Counted from the first letter of the stretch, positions 28,258-38,273 are shown. The stretch is 64,000 nucleotides of DNA from Tropicimonas sp. IMCC34043 (GCF_003390845.1 NZ_QMEK01000009.1:61216-125215); one strand, 5' to 3'. The notes: a model not told the origin generated them from the sequence alone. Program-made: numbers and translations.

Positions 28258-29202
28258 ATGCCGTTGAAGATTGCCTTCCAGATGGACCCGATCACTGCGG
28301 TCAACATCGACGCCGACAGCACGTTCCGGCTGGCTGAAGAGGCTCAGGCGCGCGGGCATGAGATGTATTTCTACACCCCCGACAGCTTGACCTGGCGTGA
28401 CGGGCGGGTGCAGGCCCGGGCGCAACGCATGCAGGTGCAGCGGGTTCAGGGCGATCACGTGCGTCTCGGTCCGCAGGAAGTCGTCGATCTGGCGCATATG
28501 GATGTGGTCTGGTTGCGCCAGGATCCGCCCTTCGACATGGGCTATATCACCACGACCCACATCCTCGAACAGCTGTCACCGGGCGTTCTTGTGGCGAACG
28601 ACCCGTTCTGGGTCCGCAATTCGCCCGAAAAACTGCTGGTCCTGGAATTTCCCGATCTGATCCCGCCGACCATGATCGCCCGCGATCTGGCGGATCTGCG
28701 GGATTTCAAGGCAGAGCACGGCGACATCATTCTGAAGCCTCTCTATGGCAACGGCGGTGCGGGCGTGTTCCGGCTCGATCCGAATGACCGCAACCTGACC
28801 TCGCTGCACGAGCTTTTCGCCTCGTTCAGCCGCGAGCCGCTGATCGCGCAGAAATTCATCCCCGACGTCGCGAACGGCGACAAGCGGATCATTCTGGTTG
28901 ACGGCGAGCCGGTCGGTGCCATCAACCGGGTGCCCGCGGTTGGCGAGACGCGCTCGAACATGCATGTCGGCGGGCGGCCCGAGAAGACCGCGATGACCGA
29001 CCGGGACCTCGAGATTTGCGCCGCCATCGGTCCGACCCTGCGCGAGCGCGGGCAGATCTTTGTCGGCATCGACGTGATCGGCGACTATCTGACCGAGATC
29101 AACGTCACCTCGCCCACCGGCATCCAGGAACTGGAACGTTTCGATGGCACCAACAGCGCCGCGCGGATCTGGGACGTGATCGAGACAAAGCGCGGCCTCT
29201 GA
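28258..29202 (+). CDS. gshB: Glutathione synthase
   Basis: 314 residues, the standard bacterial GshB length. It joins gamma-Glu-Cys and Gly using ATP. The N-terminal [19 protein letters not shown] is typical, with the ATP-grasp region visible as [16 protein letters not shown] and [31 protein letters not shown] (given as positions about 161-220), and the last GIQELERF strand. It follows yraN after 64 nt, an order common in proteobacteria. Confidence 0.96.
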   Translation: MPLKIAFQMDPITAVNIDADSTFRLAEEAQARGHEMYFYTPDSLTWRDGRVQARAQRMQVQRVQGDHVRLGPQEVVDLAHMDVVWLRQDPPFDMGYITTTHILEQLSPGVLVANDPFWVRNSPEKLLVLEFPDLIPPTMIARDLADLRDFKAEHGDIILKPLYGNGGAGVFRLDPNDRNLTSLHELFASFSREPLIAQKFIPDVANGDKRIILVDGEPVGAINRVPAVGETRSNMHVGGRPEKTAMTDRDLEICAAIGPTLRERGQIFVGIDVIGDYLTEINVTSPTGIQELERFDGTNSAARIWDVIETKRGL

Positions 29203-29214
29203 CCGCCGGTCGCC

Positions 29215-30729
29215 TCAGATTATGCGCCCGATTGCCAGCCGGAAGTTCACCGCCTCGGCGATATGCGGCCGGCTGATGCCGGCGATGCCCTCGAGGTCGG
29301 CGATGGTGCGGGCGACGCGCAGCACCCGGTGATAGCCGCGGGCGGTCAGACCGAAGCGGTCGGCGACCTTCAGCAGCAACGCGCGCCCGTCGGCGTCGGG
29401 TTCGGCGATCTCCTCCAGCAGGGCCCCTTCGGCATCGGCGTTGACGCGCACCTCGGCGTGGCCGGCAAAGCGGCGGTCCTGGATCGCGCGGGCCGCGGCA
29501 ACGCGGGCAGCGATCTCGGCGGTGCCGTCCGCCGAGGGCGGCAGGTCGAGGTCGGTGAAGCGGATCGGCGGCACCTCGATCCGTATGTCGATCCGGTCCA
29601 TCAGCGGCCCCGAGATGCGCCCGAGATAGTCCTCGCCGCAGGTCGGCACCCGGGCGCAGGCGCGGGCCGGGTCGCTCAGGTGGCCGCATTTGCAGGGGTT
29701 GGCGGCCGCCACCATCAGGAACCGGCAGGGATAGCGGACATGGGCGTTGGCGCGGGCGACCACGACCTCGCCGGCCTCGATCGGCTGGCGCAGGGTTTCC
29801 AGCACCGGCCGCGGAAATTCCGGCAGTTCATCCAGAAACAGCACGCCATTGTGCGCAAGCGAGATCTCGCCCGGCCGCGCGCCGCGCCCGCCGCCGACAA
29901 TCGCAGCCATCGAAGCGGTGTGATGCGGCTCGCGGAACGGGCGCTCGCGCGAGATCCCGCCCTCGTCGAGCAGGCCGGAAAGCGAATGGATCATCGAGGT
30001 TTCAAGCGCCTCGACCGGGCTGAGCGGCGGCAGGATCCCGGGCAGCCTTGCGGCGAGCATCGACTTCCCGGTGCCGGGCGGGCCGACCATCAGCAGATGG
30101 TGGCGCCCGGCGGCGGCAATTTCGAGCGCCCGCTTGGCCCGTTCCTGTCCCTTCACGTCGCGAAAATCCCGCAGGCTGCGCGGCGCCGCGACCTCGCCCG
30201 GCCGGGCGAGGGGCAGCGGCGTCTGCCCGGTCAGGTGACGCACCGCCGCGGCAAGCGTGTCGGCTGCGATCACCGGCGTCGCGCCGACCCAGGCGGCCTC
30301 GGGTCCACAGGCCCGCGGGCAGAGCAGGCTGCGGTCCGATGCGGCGGCCGCCATCGCCGCGGGCAGCGCGCCGACGACCGCGACGAGCCCGCCGTCGAGG
30401 GACAACTCGCCGAGAGCTACGGTGCGGTCGACCTCTTCGGCCGGTATGATCTCCAGCGCCGCAAGCAACGCGAGCGCAATCGGAAGGTCGAAATGAGAGC
30501 CTTCCTTGGGCATGTCGGCGGGCGAGAGGTTGACGGTGATCCGCCGGGACGGCAGCGCGATCGACAATGCCTGAAGGGCCGCGCGCACCCGCTCGCGCGC
30601 CTCGCTGACCGCCTTGTCGGGAAGGCCTACGATGGCAAAGGCCGGGATACCGGCCGAAATGGCGCATTGCACCTCGACGGGGCGCGCCTCGACCCCCTCG
30701 AAGGCCACCGTATGGGCCCGCGCCACCAT
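29215..30729 (-). CDS. YifB/ComM-family Mg-chelatase-like AAA+ ATPase
   Basis: 504 residues: an N-terminal Lon-protease-like domain (about 1-175), an AAA+ core with Walker A GPPGTGKSM and Walker B GVLFLDELPEF, and a Mg-chelatase C-terminal domain. The CKCGHL and later Cys residues form the usual small zinc site. ComM is a hexameric helicase that extends branch migration in natural transformation, and the fold is conserved outside competent species too. It converges on gshB with 12 nt between stops. Confidence 0.93.
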   Translation of the reverse strand: MVARAHTVAFEGVEARPVEVQCAISAGIPAFAIVGLPDKAVSEARERVRAALQALSIALPSRRITVNLSPADMPKEGSHFDLPIALALLAALEIIPAEEVDRTVALGELSLDGGLVAVVGALPAAMAAAASDRSLLCPRACGPEAAWVGATPVIAADTLAAAVRHLTGQTPLPLARPGEVAAPRSLRDFRDVKGQERAKRALEIAAAGRHHLLMVGPPGTGKSMLAARLPGILPPLSPVEALETSMIHSLSGLLDEGGISRERPFREPHHTASMAAIVGGGRGARPGEISLAHNGVLFLDELPEFPRPVLETLRQPIEAGEVVVARANAHVRYPCRFLMVAAANPCKCGHLSDPARACARVPTCGEDYLGRISGPLMDRIDIRIEVPPIRFTDLDLPPSADGTAEIAARVAAARAIQDRRFAGHAEVRVNADAEGALLEEIAEPDADGRALLLKVADRFGLTARGYHRVLRVARTIADLEGIAGISRPHIAEAVNFRLAIGRII

Positions 30730-30783
30730 CCCGCCCGCCTTTCCGCACCCGTTCGTCGCGGTTAACCCTTGGGCGGGATTGGT

Positions 30784-31656
30784 TTAAATCTGGTAAATGG
30801 CAGCAACCTCGGGCCAGGCCTCCGGGTCGGCGACCGACTTGTCGCGGCAGAACGGGTTGCAGAACCCGATCACCTTGCCGCCGATTTCGGCGAAGTCGGT
30901 CACCGGGTCGCCGGAAAACGGGCAGGTGTCGTTCACCGAAGGGCCGGCCGCGACCGCGCGGGCCGGGATCGGCGCGGGGCCGGGCCAGGGCCGGTGCGGC
31001 AGATCCTTTTCGTACCAGGGAAGGATCACGCCGCGGGCGACCGACATGGCCCGCCAGCGCCGGAACGCGCCGTCGGCAAGATGCGCCTCGACATAGGCCT
31101 GCGCCTCGGGCGGGACCTTTAGCCCATAGGTCGCGATCCGGGTCGCGACCGGGGCAAAGAAGGCGTCCGCCGCGCTGTAGTCGCCGCAGAGCCATGGCCC
31201 CGCACCGCCGCAGACCCGCCGGGCATGGGCCCAGATCGTGGCCAGACGGTCGAGATCGGCCTGCACCGCTGCAGAGGGCGTGACCTTCTCAAACGCCACG
31301 CCGATGTTCATCTGGCATTCTTCGCGCAGCGCGCCGAATCCCGCGTGCATCTCGGCCGCGAGGCTGCGCGCAGTGGCGCGTGCTGCCGGGTCCGTGGGCC
31401 AGATCCCGGCGTCGGGATGGCGGCTGGCCAGTTCCTCGGCGATTGCAAGCGATTCCCAGACCACTGTCCCGTCTGGCAGGCGCAGACAGGGAACGGTGCG
31501 CGCGGGCGGCACATTGCCCAGCTGGTCCGCGACCTTGGCGTTGAGGAAATCGACCCAGGTCATCCGCGCCGGGATGCCAAAGCGTCGAAACAGCAGCCAG
31601 CCCCTGAGGGACCAACTGGAATAGCGGGGTTCGCCGATGAAAAGTTCGTATGTCAT
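30784..31656 (-). CDS. Glutathione S-transferase with Cys-rich C-terminal extension
   Basis: 290 residues. The first 220 form a GST: SRYSSWSLR-like RYSSWSLRGW (11-20) in the G-site, VPCLRLPDGTVVWESLAIAEEL (given by position, 55-76) and a helical C-domain. The last 50 residues add CPFSGDPVTDFAEIGG (245-260) and GFCNPFCRDK (264-273), with three Cys residues that could bind metal, somewhat like a YHS module. The substrate is unknown. It is the last gene of a leftward group. Confidence 0.85.
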   Translation of the reverse strand: MTYELFIGEPRYSSWSLRGWLLFRRFGIPARMTWVDFLNAKVADQLGNVPPARTVPCLRLPDGTVVWESLAIAEELASRHPDAGIWPTDPAARATARSLAAEMHAGFGALREECQMNIGVAFEKVTPSAAVQADLDRLATIWAHARRVCGGAGPWLCGDYSAADAFFAPVATRIATYGLKVPPEAQAYVEAHLADGAFRRWRAMSVARGVILPWYEKDLPHRPWPGPAPIPARAVAAGPSVNDTCPFSGDPVTDFAEIGGKVIGFCNPFCRDKSVADPEAWPEVAAIYQI

Positions 31657-31714
31657 GGCCGAATCCTAGCCGGGAGATGAGATCCCGACCAATGCCTGTT
31701 TGTCGCGGCGGCCA

Positions 31715-32293
31715 TCACGGATGGTGATTGACCGCACGTTCCTGCCAGGCAGTGCCGTCCCAGTGCAGGCAGGTGACGCTCAGGGGGTCGATCTTCTGGG
31801 CGAGGGCAGCCTCGGCCGAACAGCCGCGGGCGCGCCGGATCTGGGTCAGGATCGGGCCGAAATGGGCGACGGCGATCACGTGCGGGGCCGAGGGCACCAA
31901 TCTCAGCAGCCTGTCGGCGGCCTTTGAGGTTCGCGCCGCCAGGGCATCCCAGCTTTCGCCATCGGGCGGGGCGACCGACCCCGGTGTCGAGAAATACTGG
32001 CGGCAAAGATCGGGGTCCTCGGCGTCGATCTCGGCAAAGCTGCGCGCCTCCCATGCGCCGAAATTGATCTCGCGCAGCGCCGGGTCGTGGGGCAGGCGGC
32101 GGCGGCTGCCCTGGATCGCGTCGGCGGTGGCGACGGCGCGGCAAAGGTCGGACGACACGACGACCGCTTCGGCGGGCAGATAGCGGGCCAGTCGTGCCAG
32201 CCGCGGGCTGTCCGACAGATCGGCCGGCGCATCGGTCCAGCCGATCATCTCCCGGCAATGCGTCGGGCCGTGCCGGACCCACCACAGCGTCAC
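31715..32293 (-). CDS. Histidine phosphatase (PGAM-like), possible alpha-ribazole phosphatase
   Basis: 192 residues. The catalytic RHG motif is in WWVRHGPTHC (about 4-13), a second-half acid lies in LREINFGAWEAR, and the later His is in VIAVAHFGP. It starts with tandem GTG codons at 32296 and 32293, overlapping the cobU stop by about 4 nt. The fusion-like proximity to cobU suggests a CobC-type role removing phosphate from alpha-ribazole phosphate in B12 assembly, but other phosphatase roles fit as well. Confidence 0.85.
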   Translation of the reverse strand: MTLWWVRHGPTHCREMIGWTDAPADLSDSPRLARLARYLPAEAVVVSSDLCRAVATADAIQGSRRRLPHDPALREINFGAWEARSFAEIDAEDPDLCRQYFSTPGSVAPPDGESWDALAARTSKAADRLLRLVPSAPHVIAVAHFGPILTQIRRARGCSAEAALAQKIDPLSVTCLHWDGTAWQERAVNHHP

Positions 32294-32826
32294 CACGACA
32301 GCGCCGCGGGCAATTGCCCTTTCAACACCAGCGGCAGGCCGGCCATGACCGCGACCACCAGATCGGCATTCGCCGCGATCTGCTGGTTTACCCGGCCCTG
32401 CACGCTGCGGAACCGGCGGGCGAGTGCGTTTTCGGGCACGATCCCGGCGCCGACCTCGTTGGTGACCACCACAACGGGCGCCGGGCAGGCGGACAGGGCC
32501 GCACAAAGTGCGGGCAGCTCTGCCGCGGGGTCCGCCCCGGCCAGCAGGCGGTTGCTGAGCCACATGGTCAGGCAATCGAGCAGAACGGCCGATCCGGGTG
32601 CGATGCCGGCCAACGCCTCGGCCAATGCCTCAGGCGCCTCGATGGTTTGCCAGCCATCGCCGCGGGCGGCCCGGTGGGCGGCGATCTTGGCGGCCATTTC
32701 GGCGTCAAAGGCCTGCGCGGTTGCCAGATAGATCCGGCTGTCGGACAAGGTGCGGGTCAGTGCCTCGGCCCGGGCCGATTTACCGGAATTTGCGCCGCCG
32801 ATCACGAGTGTCAGATGTGGGGTCAT
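32290..32826 (-). CDS. cobU: Adenosylcobinamide kinase / guanylyltransferase
   Basis: 178 residues. The P-loop GGANSGKS (10-17) is close to the N-terminus, followed by LATAQAFDAEMAAKIAAHRAARG, where the family has its guanylylated His (H49-R-A region), then LLDCLTMWLSNRL and VTNEVGAGIVPEN. The enzyme makes GDP-cobinamide in the late cobalamin pathway. No other cob genes lie in the window. Confidence 0.95.
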   Translation of the reverse strand: MTPHLTLVIGGANSGKSARAEALTRTLSDSRIYLATAQAFDAEMAAKIAAHRAARGDGWQTIEAPEALAEALAGIAPGSAVLLDCLTMWLSNRLLAGADPAAELPALCAALSACPAPVVVVTNEVGAGIVPENALARRFRSVQGRVNQQIAANADLVVAVMAGLPLVLKGQLPAALSW

Positions 32827-32930
32827 GCGGCCTGCCTAGCAGAGCCGGAGGGGAGAGCAAATGCCGGGGCAAAGCGGCTGGAGCAACCGGCCCGAGGGCG
32901 CTAGGTGTTGAAGCCAAAGAGGGGACAGCC

Positions 32931-33746
32931 ATGAAACTCTGGTGGGGTCTTTGCGCGGCACTTGCGGTCGGAAATGCGGCCTCGGGCGCCGAAATCGCCG
33001 ATCCGGCGCTGATTGCGGCACGCGGGGCACAGATGATCCTGCTGGGCGAGACCCATGACAACCCCTGGCATCATCAGAATCAGGCCGCAGCCGTCGCCGC
33101 CATCGCGCCCGCCGCGCTGGTGTTCGAGATGCTGACGCCCGAACAGGCCGGGATCGCCAACGCGACCGAGCGCAGCGAGGCGGGCGCAATGGCCACGGCG
33201 CTTGACTGGGACAAGAGCGGCTGGCCCGATTTCGCGATGTATCACCCGATCTTTCTGGCAGCGCCTCAGGCCCGGATCTATGGCGCGGCCGTCCCATATG
33301 ACGATCTCAAGGCCGCGATGTCGGATGGCGCCGCAGCGGCCTTTGGCGATCAGGCCGAACGCTTCGGGCTGGCTCCGCTGGCAGCCGAAGACCAGGCGGC
33401 GCGCGAAGCCGAGCAGATGGAGGCGCATTGCAACGCGCTGCCCGAGGAAATGCTGCCGGGGATGGTCGAGGCGCAACGGCTGCGCGACGCAAGGTTCAGC
33501 GAGGTCGCGCTGCAGGCGCTGGCGGAAACCGGCGGGCCGGTCGTGGTGATCACCGGCAACGGCCACGCACAGCGCGACACCGGGATGCCGGCCTATCTGG
33601 CCGTCGCGGCTCCTGACTTGCGCCTGCTGAGCCTTGGCCAGTTCGAGGCGCCGCCGCAGGACCCGGGGTCGGTGCCGTTCGATGACTGGATTGTCACCGC
33701 GCCGGCCGAGCGAGAAGACCCCTGCGCCAATTTCGCGCCCCGCTGA
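32931..33746 (+). CDS. ChaN-family (heme-binding Tiki-like) exported protein
   Basis: 271 residues with a signal peptide (about 1-20, cut near ASG-AEI) and the ChaN/Tiki fold: [16 protein letters not shown] (about 37-52) has the G-E-x-H motif, with FEMLTPEQ and [20 protein letters not shown] later. ChaN proteins are heme- or iron-linked membrane-associated proteins. No lipobox is seen, unlike Campylobacter ChaN. GGGG precedes the ATG. It stands alone between cobU (leftward) and coaBC. Confidence 0.87.
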   Translation: MKLWWGLCAALAVGNAASGAEIADPALIAARGAQMILLGETHDNPWHHQNQAAAVAAIAPAALVFEMLTPEQAGIANATERSEAGAMATALDWDKSGWPDFAMYHPIFLAAPQARIYGAAVPYDDLKAAMSDGAAAAFGDQAERFGLAPLAAEDQAAREAEQMEAHCNALPEEMLPGMVEAQRLRDARFSEVALQALAETGGPVVVITGNGHAQRDTGMPAYLAVAAPDLRLLSLGQFEAPPQDPGSVPFDDWIVTAPAEREDPCANFAPR

Positions 33747-33832
33747 TCCCGACCGCCGATCCTGCGCCGCTTGCTTGCCAGCCCCGGGCGCGCTGCGTAG
33801 ACCGGGGGGCAGGCAAGGCAGCGGTGGGCGGC

Positions 33833-35032
33833 ATGATCTCTTCGAAACGGATCCTTCTGGTAATTGGCGGCGGAATCGCGGCCTACAAGTCGCTCGACCT
33901 GATCCGGCGGCTGCGCGACCGTGGCGCCGAGGTGACGCCGGTCCTGACGCAGGCCTCCGAACACTTCGTGACCCCGCTCAGCGTCTCGGCGCTGGCCTCG
34001 CAAAAGGTCTACCGGGATCTGTTCGATCTGACCGCCGAGGCCGAGATGGGCCATATCGAGCTGTCCCGCGCCGCCGATCTGGTGGTGGTGGCACCCGCAA
34101 CGGCCGATCTGATGGCCAAGATGGCGGGCGGGCATGCGAACGATCTGGCCTCGACCCTGCTGATGGCGACCGACAAGCGGGTGCTGATCGCGCCCTCGAT
34201 GAACGTGCGGATGTGGGAGCATCCCGCGACGCGGCGCAATCTGGCGAGGCTCAAGTCCGACGGCATCCTGACCGTGGGGCCGGACGAGGGGCCGATGGCC
34301 TGCGGCGAGTTCGGCTTTGGCCGCATGGCCGAGGTGCCGCAGATCATCGCGGCGGTCGAATCCGCCCTTGGCGCCGGGCCGCTGCAGGGGCGCCATGTCG
34401 TCGTCACCTCCGGCCCCACGCAGGAACCGATCGACCCGGTGCGCTATATCGCCAACCGCTCGTCCGGGGCGCAGGGCACGGCGATTGCCGCAGCCCTCGT
34501 GCAGCTTGGCGCGCGGGTCACCTTCGTCACCGGCCCGGCCAGCGTGCCGCCGCCCGCGGGCGTGCGGGTGGTGGCGGTCGAAACCGCGCGGCAGATGCGC
34601 GATGCCGTCTTCGATGCGCTGCCGGCGGATGTTGCGGTCTTTGCCGCCGCCGTGGCCGACTGGCGGGTGGCCAATGCGGCCGACCGCAAGATGAAGAAGG
34701 ACGGCAGCGGCCGCGCGCCCGCGCTCGAATTCGCCGAAAACCCCGACATTCTGGCCGAGGTCGCGCATCTTGCGCCGGACCAGCGGCCGCGCCTCGTGGT
34801 GGGGTTTGCCGCCGAGACCGACGATGTGGTGGCCCATGCGACCGCCAAGCGGGCGCGCAAGGGCTGCGACTGGATCCTCGCCAACGACGTTTCGGAGGGC
34901 ACGGGGATCATGGGCGGATCAGAGAACGAAGTGACGCTGATCTCGGCGGAGGGGGCCGAGCTTTGGCCGCGGATGGCCAAGGACGAAGTGGCGCGCCATC
35001 TGGCGCAGCGTATTGCCGGGGTGGTCGCATGA
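33833..35032 (+). CDS. coaBC: Bifunctional phosphopantothenoylcysteine decarboxylase / synthase
   Basis: 399 residues. The N-terminal flavoprotein CoaC half has [16 protein letters not shown], the active His in [11 protein letters not shown], the FMN motif [12 protein letters not shown], and the reactive Cys in [11 protein letters not shown]. The CoaB half has [29 protein letters not shown] and the KMKK substrate loop. It converts 4'-phosphopantothenate to phosphopantetheine for CoA. The ATG at 33833 is preferred over an in-frame GTG at 33824. dut overlaps by 4 nt. Confidence 0.95.
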   Translation: MISSKRILLVIGGGIAAYKSLDLIRRLRDRGAEVTPVLTQASEHFVTPLSVSALASQKVYRDLFDLTAEAEMGHIELSRAADLVVVAPATADLMAKMAGGHANDLASTLLMATDKRVLIAPSMNVRMWEHPATRRNLARLKSDGILTVGPDEGPMACGEFGFGRMAEVPQIIAAVESALGAGPLQGRHVVVTSGPTQEPIDPVRYIANRSSGAQGTAIAAALVQLGARVTFVTGPASVPPPAGVRVVAVETARQMRDAVFDALPADVAVFAAAVADWRVANAADRKMKKDGSGRAPALEFAENPDILAEVAHLAPDQRPRLVVGFAAETDDVVAHATAKRARKGCDWILANDVSEGTGIMGGSENEVTLISAEGAELWPRMAKDEVARHLAQRIAGVVA

Positions 35033-35496
35033 GCGTGGTGATCAAGGTGGTGCGCGAGGATTGGGCCGACCCCGAGATTGCCCTGCCGGTCTATGAGACC
35101 GCCGGCGCGGCCGGGGCCGACCTGCGCGCCAACCTGCCCGAGGAGACACGGGCCGAGGGATGGCCGCTGTCGCCTCTGGAGCGGCGGGTCGTGCCGACCG
35201 GGCTGCGGGTCGAGATCCCCGCAGGCTTCGAGATGCAGATCCGCCCGCGTTCGGGTCTGGCGCTGAAACACGGGATCACCCTGCCGAACACGCCCGGCAC
35301 CATCGACAGCGACTATCGCGGGCCGCTTGGCGTGCTGCTGGTGAACCTCGGGACCGAGCCCTACCGCATTCACCACGGCGACCGGATCGCGCAGGCGGTC
35401 GTTGCCCCGGTGCTGCAGGCGCGGTTCGAGATCGCGGCGGACCTCGGCGACAGCCGGCGCGGCAGCGGCGGCTTTGGTTCGACCGGACGGCGCTGA
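35029..35496 (+). CDS. dut: dUTP diphosphatase
   Basis: 155 residues with all five dUTPase motifs in order: [47 protein letters not shown], and the C-terminal [11 protein letters not shown] arm. It hydrolyses dUTP to dUMP and PPi as a trimer. It is translationally coupled to coaBC (ATGA overlap) and its stop overlaps the start of the next gene by one base. Confidence 0.97.
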   Translation: MSVVIKVVREDWADPEIALPVYETAGAAGADLRANLPEETRAEGWPLSPLERRVVPTGLRVEIPAGFEMQIRPRSGLALKHGITLPNTPGTIDSDYRGPLGVLLVNLGTEPYRIHHGDRIAQAVVAPVLQARFEIAADLGDSRRGSGGFGSTGRR

Positions 35497-36578
35497 TGCT
35501 GCTGGTCTTCTTCCTTTGCGGAATGATCTGGCTGGCGGGCTGGCTGGTGGGCGCGCCGCCGCGGCTGCGCGGCTATATGGTGGCGGTGCTGTTTCTGGCT
35601 GTGCTGGCCGAACAATTGCTGCTGCCCGACGGCCATCCGCTGCGCGAGGCGACCGGCCGGTCGCCGATGCTTTGGCTCATGCTGGGGGCCTTTGCCGCGC
35701 TGGCGGCGATCTATGGCCGTGGTCTGGCCTGGCTGCGCGCCCGTGCCAGGCCGCTGGACGAACCGGCATCCGTGACGGCTGCCACGGCGGCCTCGCCTGC
35801 GGGGCGGTTCTCGGAGGCCGAGCTTGACCGCTATTCCCGCCACATCATGCTGCGCGAGATCGGCGGGCCGGGGCAGAAACGGCTGCGCGCGGCGCGGGTT
35901 CTGGTGCTTGGCGCGGGCGGGCTCGGCTCTCCGGCGCTGTTGTACCTTGCGGCGGCGGGCGTGGGCAGGATCGGGGTGATCGACGACGACGCGGTCGAGA
36001 ACGCCAACCTGCAGCGTCAGGTGATTCACCGTGACGAGGACATCGGCCTGCCCAAGGTGTTCTCGGCCGCAGCAGCGATGCGGGCACTCAACCCCCACAT
36101 CGAAATCCGGCCCTATCACCGCCGGTTCGAGGCTGAAATCGCGGCGGACCTGCTGGAAGACTACGATCTGATCCTTGACGGCACCGACAATTTCGAAACC
36201 CGCTATCTGGCCAACCGGGTGGCGGTGGCGGCGGGCAAGCCGCTGATCTCTGGCGCGCTGGCGCAATGGGAGGGGCAGATCAGCGTCTTCGATCCGGCCC
36301 GGGGCACGCCCTGCTATCAATGCGTCTTTCCGCAGGCCCCGGCCGAGGGACTGGCGCCGTCCTGCGCGGCCGCGGGCGTCATGGGGCCCTTGCCGGGCGT
36401 GATCGGGTCGATGATGGCGGTCGAGGCGGTCAAGCTGATCGCCGGGGCGGGCGCGCCGCTGCGCGGGCGGATGCTGATCTTTGATGCGCTTTATGGCGAA
36501 ACCCGGGTGATCGGGCTGCACCGGCGCGCGGATTGCCCGGTCTGCGGGGCGGAGGCCAGGGGCCAGGGCGAGCAGTAG
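35496..36578 (+). CDS. Membrane-anchored ThiF/MoeB-type adenylyltransferase
   Basis: 360 residues. An N-terminal extension of about 100 residues has three hydrophobic spans (about 2-19, 26-42, 58-75). It is followed by an E1-like domain: SEAELDRYSRHIMLREIGGPGQKRL, the nucleotide loop LGAGGLGS (138-145), DGTDNFETRYLAN, and paired CYQC and CPVC zinc Cys. Such proteins adenylate ThiS or MoaD-type carriers. The anchor puts this one at the membrane. It shares one base with dut. Confidence 0.9.
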   Translation: MLLVFFLCGMIWLAGWLVGAPPRLRGYMVAVLFLAVLAEQLLLPDGHPLREATGRSPMLWLMLGAFAALAAIYGRGLAWLRARARPLDEPASVTAATAASPAGRFSEAELDRYSRHIMLREIGGPGQKRLRAARVLVLGAGGLGSPALLYLAAAGVGRIGVIDDDAVENANLQRQVIHRDEDIGLPKVFSAAAAMRALNPHIEIRPYHRRFEAEIAADLLEDYDLILDGTDNFETRYLANRVAVAAGKPLISGALAQWEGQISVFDPARGTPCYQCVFPQAPAEGLAPSCAAAGVMGPLPGVIGSMMAVEAVKLIAGAGAPLRGRMLIFDALYGETRVIGLHRRADCPVCGAEARGQGEQ

Positions 36579-36872
36579 CCCGTCCCGACGTTTCGAGACG
36601 CGCAGACGGACCAGACGGCCCAGCGATCCCCGTCGCGCGACCGATCCCGGCACGGGCGACACCCCGAAGCTGCCGGGATCGGTCTGTTCGGCCGGCTTGA
36701 CACCAAACGCAGCGAAACCCTAGAAGGCGCGCAGGTATCGGACACCTGCCGCCTGCTGACGAAAGTCACGGTGAAGCCCGACAAGACGACGACGCTCCCT
36801 CCTCGAAGCATTTCGCAGGTGGATAATGCAGGCCCCCATCCGGAACGGAATGCATCGCTCAAGGAGTGCATG
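36579..36872. other. Intergenic region with a large inverted repeat
   Basis: 294 bases between moeB-like and MATE genes. It holds a 14-bp perfect inverted repeat at 36639-36684 and the MATE ribosome site AAGGAG (36861-36866). No other gene is supported. Confidence 0.55.
36639..36684. terminator. 14-bp perfect inverted repeat, likely terminator or operator
   Basis: GACCGATCCCGGCA (36639-36652) pairs exactly with TGCCGGGATCGGTC (36671-36684) across an 18-base loop. It lies 60 bases after the moeB-like stop. No T run follows, so it may act as a factor-dependent terminator, an RNA stabiliser, or a protein site. Confidence 0.55.
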
Positions 36873-38273
36873 ATGTCGTTGCCAAGCGCATCCGATAACC
36901 GATTCCTGACCGCCCCGCCGGGGCGGCTGTTCGTTGCCAATGCGGTACCGATGATGGTCCTCATGATGATGGGCGGCCTGCAGAGCGTCGTCGATGCGGT
37001 GTTCCTCGGCCATTTCGTGGGCGCCGATGCGCTGGCCGCCGTCAGCATCGTCTTCCCGGTCCTGATGATCACCGTCGCGCTGTCGACCCTGGTCGGTGGC
37101 GGCATGTCCAGCCTGCTGGCCCGGCACCTTGGGGCCGGTGCGCACGCCGAGGCAGAGGAGGTCTTTGCCGAGGCCCATGGGCTCGCGCTGGTGCTTGCCG
37201 CGGTGGTGATCGCCGGCTTCCTGATCGGGGGCCGTTTCGTCACCGGCGGGCTGGCGGGCGACCGGCCCGAGATCGCGCGCATGGCGCACACCTATCTGGC
37301 CATCGTCATCGCCGCGTTGCCCGTGCAGCTGTTCCTCGGGATTCACGCCGATGCGTGGCGCAACGAGGGCCGCGCCGGTCTTGTGGCTGTGATGTCCGTC
37401 GCCATCACGCTTGGCAATATCGCGCTGAACTACCTGCTGATCGTGCGGCTCGACATGGGCGTTGCGGGCTCTGCCTGGGGAACGGCGGTCGCCCAGGCCC
37501 TGGGACTTGCCGTGCTGGTCGGCCTGCGATGCCGCGGCGGCGTGTTGTCCATCGCCGCGCTCGGCAGGTCCCGCTGGATCGGCGGCTGGCGCGAGATTCT
37601 GGCCCTCGGCGCCCCCGTCAGCCTCAGTTTCATCGGGATCGCCCTTGTTTCGGCAACGGTGATCGCGATCCTGCGGCTGACCGCGGGCCCCGGCTATGCC
37701 GACATCGTTGCCGCCTATGGGATCGTGACGCGGATCCTCGGTTTCACCTTTCTGCCGCTGATGGCCATTGCGCTGGCAAACCAGAGTATCGTCGGCAACA
37801 ATGTCGGCGCGAAGCTTTATCATCGGTCGAATGCCGTTCTGCGCATCGCGCTTGCCACGGCCTTCGCTTATTGCCTCGTCGTCGAGATCACCTTGCTGGC
37901 CGGGCATCGCTGGATCGGCGCCGGATTCGTCGGCGACCCGGCCGTGGTGGCGCAGGTCGGCGACATCCTGCGGCCGATGGTGGCGCTTTACCTGTTCACC
38001 GGGCCGGTGCTGGTGCATGCCTTGTATTTTCAGGCCATTGGCCAGCCGCGACGCACCGCTGCCCTGATCTTGCTGAAGCCCTTCGTGCTCAGCCCGCTGC
38101 TGATCGCCAGCCTTGGCGTTTTTGTTGGAGCGCGCGCGATCTGGCTTGCCTTCCCTGTTGCGGACGGAATCGTGGCCGTCCTCGCCGTTGGAATTGCACT
38201 TGCAAGCCGATCTGACCGACACGGAGGCATTGGCGCCGCGCTGACGGAGCGGCAGCAGATGCCGATGCCGTGA
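36873..38273 (+). CDS. MATE family multidrug/Na+ antiporter
   Basis: 466 residues with about 12 membrane spans. MATE features: FLTAPPGRLFVANAVPMMVLMMMGGLQSVVDAVFLGHFVG (given by position, near the start), a GADALAAVSIVFP loop, and the second-half counterpart AFGIVTRI-like AAYGIVTRILGF. These exporters move cationic drugs or metabolites out against H+ or Na+. The start is the second of two ATGs (36870, 36873), 6 nt after AAGGAG. A 9-bp GC stem-loop lies 32 bases after the stop. Confidence 0.92.
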   Translation: MSLPSASDNRFLTAPPGRLFVANAVPMMVLMMMGGLQSVVDAVFLGHFVGADALAAVSIVFPVLMITVALSTLVGGGMSSLLARHLGAGAHAEAEEVFAEAHGLALVLAAVVIAGFLIGGRFVTGGLAGDRPEIARMAHTYLAIVIAALPVQLFLGIHADAWRNEGRAGLVAVMSVAITLGNIALNYLLIVRLDMGVAGSAWGTAVAQALGLAVLVGLRCRGGVLSIAALGRSRWIGGWREILALGAPVSLSFIGIALVSATVIAILRLTAGPGYADIVAAYGIVTRILGFTFLPLMAIALANQSIVGNNVGAKLYHRSNAVLRIALATAFAYCLVVEITLLAGHRWIGAGFVGDPAVVAQVGDILRPMVALYLFTGPVLVHALYFQAIGQPRRTAALILLKPFVLSPLLIASLGVFVGARAIWLAFPVADGIVAVLAVGIALASRSDRHGGIGAALTERQQMPMP

